Shown piece by piece: positions 6,557-8,697 of a stretch of DNA of 8,697 nt. The stretch spans positions 1 through 8,697 of the forward strand of contig CAMKNF010000080.1 in assembly GCA_946414115.1 (NCBI GenBank). The letters run 5' to 3'. A program made the translations under genes and the position numbers. Position 1 is the first letter of the stretch, and every line of letters begins with the position of its first letter. The notes under the pieces were generated by a model. The model made no database searches. It was not told the DNA's origin and saw only the letters and a program-made list of their open reading frames with translations. The stretch is from an uncultured Ruminococcus sp. (GTDB lineage Bacteria; Bacillota; Clostridia; Oscillospirales; Acutalibacteraceae).

Positions 6557-6596
6557 TATAATATAACCATAGCAAATTTTATATGCTATATAAAAT
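6557..6596 (+). promoter_or_regulatory. Kinase promoter -10 box followed by an operator-like palindrome
   Basis: A consensus TATAAT lies at 6557-6562, but no good -35 box is found 16-18 bases upstream. Transcription would start near 6569. Immediately downstream is a perfect palindrome with 9-base arms, ATTTTATAT (6576-6584) and ATATAAAAT (6588-6596), around the three bases GCT. An overlapping shorter stem is ATAGCA (6569-6574) against TGCTAT (6584-6589). Its position at about +8 to +28 is where a repressor could block the promoter. The base composition (all A/T in the arms) weakens the claim. Confidence 0.45.
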
Positions 6597-6621
6597 GACA
6601 CCACCGAAAGGGGAAATATAA

Positions 6622-7371
6622 ATGAAACTTGATACAATTCTTGCTGAAAGAAAAAACAAAAAAATTTACAAAGACGGTAACCTTGTAGCCAAGGTTTTTG
6701 ACGAATCCTTCCCGAAGTCTGATATTCTTAACGAGGCACTGAATCAGGCGAGAGTTGAGGAAACAGGACTCAACATTCCAAAGGTTGAAGAGGTTACAAA
6801 GATTGACGGCAAATGGGCTATCATCTCAACATATATAGAAGGCAAAACACTTGCAGCTCTTATGGCTGAAAACCCCGACAAAATTGACGAGTACCTTGAG
6901 CTTTTCGTTGACATTCAGATTAAAATTCTCAATCAGAAAGCACCCTTGCTCAACAAGCTTAAGGACAAAATGAACAGAAAAATCAACGAAACAGACCTTG
7001 ACGCAACTACAAGATATGAGCTTCACACACGCCTGCATGGTATGCCCAAGCACACAAAGGTTTGTCACGGCGACTTTAACCCCAGTAACGTAATCATCAC
7101 TCCCGACGGCACTCCGTATGTACTTGACTGGTCACACGCTACACAGGGCAACGGCTCGGCTGACGCCGCAAGAACATATCTTTTGTTCCGTCTTAACAAG
7201 CAGGATGATGTTGCAGAAAAATATATGAAGCTGTTCTGTGAAAAGACAGATACTGCTCGTCAGTATGTAAACGAGTGGCTTCCGATTGTAGCTGCTTCAC
7301 AGTCCGTCAAGGGCAAACCCGAAGAGCGTGAATTCCTGCTCTCATGGGTAAATGTCTGCGATTATCAGTAA
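6622..7371 (+). CDS. APH/choline-kinase-like phosphotransferase
   Basis: A 249-residue cytoplasmic kinase-fold protein of the aminoglycoside phosphotransferase/choline kinase superfamily. LVAKVF (21-26) contains the probable ATP-binding Lys24. The catalytic loop is CHGDFNPSN (148-156), with Asp151 as catalytic base and Asn156 as metal ligand. YVLDWSHATQGN (166-177) replaces the DFG motif, with Asp169 as the second metal ligand, followed by ADAARTYLL (180-188), where Asp181 is typical of small-molecule kinases. The substrate is unknown; relatives phosphorylate sugars, choline, amino acids or drugs, and nothing here points to antibiotic resistance specifically. The ATG has AAAGGGG about 8 bases upstream. 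It appears monocistronic: a terminator precedes it, a bidirectional terminator follows, and its own -10 box and palindrome lie upstream. Confidence 0.85.
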   Translation: MKLDTILAERKNKKIYKDGNLVAKVFDESFPKSDILNEALNQARVEETGLNIPKVEEVTKIDGKWAIISTYIEGKTLAALMAENPDKIDEYLELFVDIQIKILNQKAPLLNKLKDKMNRKINETDLDATTRYELHTRLHGMPKHTKVCHGDFNPSNVIITPDGTPYVLDWSHATQGNGSADAARTYLLFRLNKQDDVAEKYMKLFCEKTDTARQYVNEWLPIVAASQSVKGKPEEREFLLSWVNVCDYQ

Positions 7372-7437
7372 TCTGAAAGCATTAACAGGCATTATTAAAC
7401 TAAGATAATCATTTTACTCATAAAACCTACTCTTACA

Positions 7438-7477
7438 AAACACCCCTGTACCAATCGGTACAGGGGTGTTTACCTTT
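7438..7477. terminator. Bidirectional intrinsic terminator between convergent genes
   Basis: A perfect 15-bp stem, AAACACCCCTGTACC (7438-7452) against GGTACAGGGGTGTTT (7457-7471), closes on the 4-base loop AATC. On the plus strand the stem ends in TTT and is followed by ACC and five T (7473-7479 region), serving the kinase gene. On the minus strand it ends in TTT and is followed by TGTAAGAG, a short U tract, serving the asparaginase-family gene that stops 17 bases away. Confidence 0.88.
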
Positions 7478-7487
7478 TTGTGTTTTG

Positions 7488-8462
7488 TTAAAAATCTCCG
7501 CCACAGGGCAGAAAAACGTCATCTAATCTGTCTTTTTTCAGCATCCAGAGTTTCATATACATTGCAATCGGTGACGCAGGCGGCAGAACTTCAATTTTCA
7601 GCTTTTCAAACATCAGCTTGCTTTCATAGAAAAATCCTTGTTCAGCGCCTGTAAGATAAACAGGCACGCCGCATCTTTCGGCTTCGGCACAGAACTTTGT
7701 CAACTCGCTTCCGTCCGTATTTAGCGTACCCGAGTGGTATCCTTCAAGCAAAACCGCCTTTGTTCCCTGCCTAATCTGCGGATAGGTCATACCGACATAC
7801 GGTTTTACATACAACACATCTGACGTTTCTTCAAGCTCAGTACAGTCCGACATTGAAATTTTATCGCTTTTTTCTTTATAAAATTTGCATTTTTCAATGC
7901 CGTAATCAGAATAACTCTCATATACACATTTTTCAAAAATACTAAAAATAAAATCCTCATAAGGGCTGTGCGGAAGAACTCTTGACGCTCTGTGAATATC
8001 CGTAACATCATACGGAGTATTTGCGTATGAAACAAAAACTCCCCTGCCTTTTCTGCTTTTGATAAGCTCAACTGCTCCGCAAAAATTACGAAAGCCGTTT
8101 GAACGCTCGTCCTCAAGCGGAAAGTTAGCCGAAACCAGAACAATCGGCGTTTTGCAAAGTCCGAATGCATACGACAAATATGCCGCCGTATATTGGAGCG
8201 TGTCCGTTCCGTGGGCGATAATAACGCCGTCAAACTCGCTTAAATCATAGGAGCTGATGCATTTATAGAGTTGAGTAAGAATCTTACCATTCATATTCTC
8301 GCTCAGAATGTTAAGCGGCTGAACGGCTGTAAACTCAACCTTTTTATCCTTTTTTGAATACATTTCAAGCAGTTTGTATGAATTTTTTGAATCAGGAGAA
8401 ATTACTCCGCCCGATTTAGTCGAGCCGATTGTTCCGCCCGTAAACACAGTCAGTATTTTCAT
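7488..8462 (-). CDS. Asparaginase-family protein (type I-like)
   Basis: A 324-residue protein of the L-asparaginase/GatD family, which hydrolyses asparagine to aspartate and ammonia. FTGGTIGS (7-14) holds the nucleophile Thr11, and IIAHGTDTLQ (81-90) the second active-site pair Thr86/Asp87 (HGTDT). NILSENM (51-57) sits at the substrate-binding position, and FPLEDERSNGFRNF (114-127) and EGYHSGTLNT (240-249) are further family blocks. No signal peptide is present, so it is probably cytoplasmic, as for type I enzymes. The catalytic lysine expected about 71 residues after the Asp is not obvious; the region reads TDIHRASR (154-161), with Arg158 near that place. The ATG at 8462 follows the upstream gene's stop by one base; AAAGG, about 12 bases upstream, lies inside that gene, suggesting translational coupling. 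It ends at a shared terminator. Confidence 0.88.
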   Translation of the reverse strand: MKILTVFTGGTIGSTKSGGVISPDSKNSYKLLEMYSKKDKKVEFTAVQPLNILSENMNGKILTQLYKCISSYDLSEFDGVIIAHGTDTLQYTAAYLSYAFGLCKTPIVLVSANFPLEDERSNGFRNFCGAVELIKSRKGRGVFVSYANTPYDVTDIHRASRVLPHSPYEDFIFSIFEKCVYESYSDYGIEKCKFYKEKSDKISMSDCTELEETSDVLYVKPYVGMTYPQIRQGTKAVLLEGYHSGTLNTDGSELTKFCAEAERCGVPVYLTGAEQGFFYESKLMFEKLKIEVLPPASPIAMYMKLWMLKKDRLDDVFLPCGGDF

Positions 8463-8463
8463 A

Positions 8464-8697
8464 TTATCTGTTGACCTTTGCGCTGATTTTTATGATAGAA
8501 ATTTCATATATATCCGTTACGTTATAAAATTTTTCAATCTCCGACTTTACAATATCGGGTAAATCGGGAGCGTATTTCTTTGCAAGCAGTTCAAGTGCAT
8601 AACGCTTGTTGCTTTCCGTCTTTTCGGCAGTTCCGAAAACTACTGCACTGCCGTATTTTGTCGTAAGCTCTTTTGCAATAACCTGCGGATTATCAAC
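8464..8697 (-). CDS. Pyridoxamine-phosphate-oxidase/NimA-like flavoprotein, C-terminal part
   Basis: The last 77 codons of a minus-strand gene; its start lies beyond the right edge of the window. Translation begins VDNPQVIAKELTTKYGSAVV and ends in EISIIKISAKVNR followed by TAA (complement of 8464-8466). The stretch KYGSAVVFGTAE, then RYALELLAKKYAPD, matches the C-terminal half of the FMN-binding split-barrel proteins related to NimA nitroimidazole reductases: a beta strand 'Y.SVv.FG.A', a helix with 'AL..L..KY.P', and a last strand. Such proteins bind FMN or another flavin; the substrate is unknown. One base separates it from the asparaginase-family gene downstream, so the two are probably one operon. 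The catalytic and flavin contacts near the N-terminus cannot be checked. Confidence 0.75.
   Translation of the reverse strand, partial: VDNPQVIAKELTTKYGSAVVFGTAEKTESNKRYALELLAKKYAPDLPDIVKSEIEKFYNVTDIYEISIIKISAKVNR

Noticed and set aside
6622..7371. Aminoglycoside resistance gene
   Set aside because: The kinase motifs are those of the broad APH/choline kinase superfamily. Chromosomal context, lack of mobile elements and lack of specific resistance-family features do not support a resistance call.

Overview
The window looks like chromosome of a low-to-mid-GC gut-type Firmicute, most likely a Clostridia/Oscillospiraceae (Ruminococcus-like) organism. This rests on strong GGAGG-type ribosome binding sites, sigma-A style promoters, the standard code, AT-rich intergenic DNA, the protein families (Gpi18-like GT-C enzyme, DHHW protein, clostridial-type Nudix with a 'YEKSCGA' linker) and GTAGGGGACGG-type palindromic repeats. 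The taxonomic placement is inferred from general resemblance, not from a marker gene.

Layout. Positions 1-580 hold no convincing gene but two repeat structures. The first (about 101-378) is an AT-rich array of alternating inverted copies of CAATATTCCAA. The second (390-561) is a compact MITE-like element: 32-bp inverted ends, each able to form a hairpin, around a central hairpin. Next comes a minus-strand set read right to left: a PLP aminotransferase (4056-2875), trpS (2802-1801) and a Gpi18-like membrane glycosyltransferase (1771-581). Gaps of 72 and 29 bp and one clear promoter upstream suggest possible co-transcription. A divergent intergenic region (4057-4277) carries a good promoter for each direction.

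On the plus strand, a DHHW-family membrane-anchored SGNH-like protein (4278-5561) is followed after 37 bp by a Nudix hydrolase (5599-6294), whose N-terminal part looks like a degenerate inorganic pyrophosphatase fold; an intrinsic terminator closes this pair. After a 327-bp AT-rich spacer with two palindromes comes a monocistronic aminoglycoside/choline-kinase-like phosphotransferase (6622-7371). A strong bidirectional terminator (7438-7471) separates it from a convergent minus-strand pair: an asparaginase-family protein (8462-7488), and, one base upstream of it, the C-terminal part of a pyridoxamine-phosphate-oxidase/NimA-like flavoprotein that runs off the window's right edge.

Most genes are ordinary housekeeping or metabolic genes (tRNA charging, amino acid metabolism, nucleotide sanitation, envelope modification). 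I see no CRISPR array, prophage, transposase, tRNA, rRNA or defence island. The unexplained material lies in the two repeat structures at the left end, the degenerate PPase-Nudix fusion, an apparently partnerless DHHW protein, and an operator-like palindrome just downstream of the kinase promoter.
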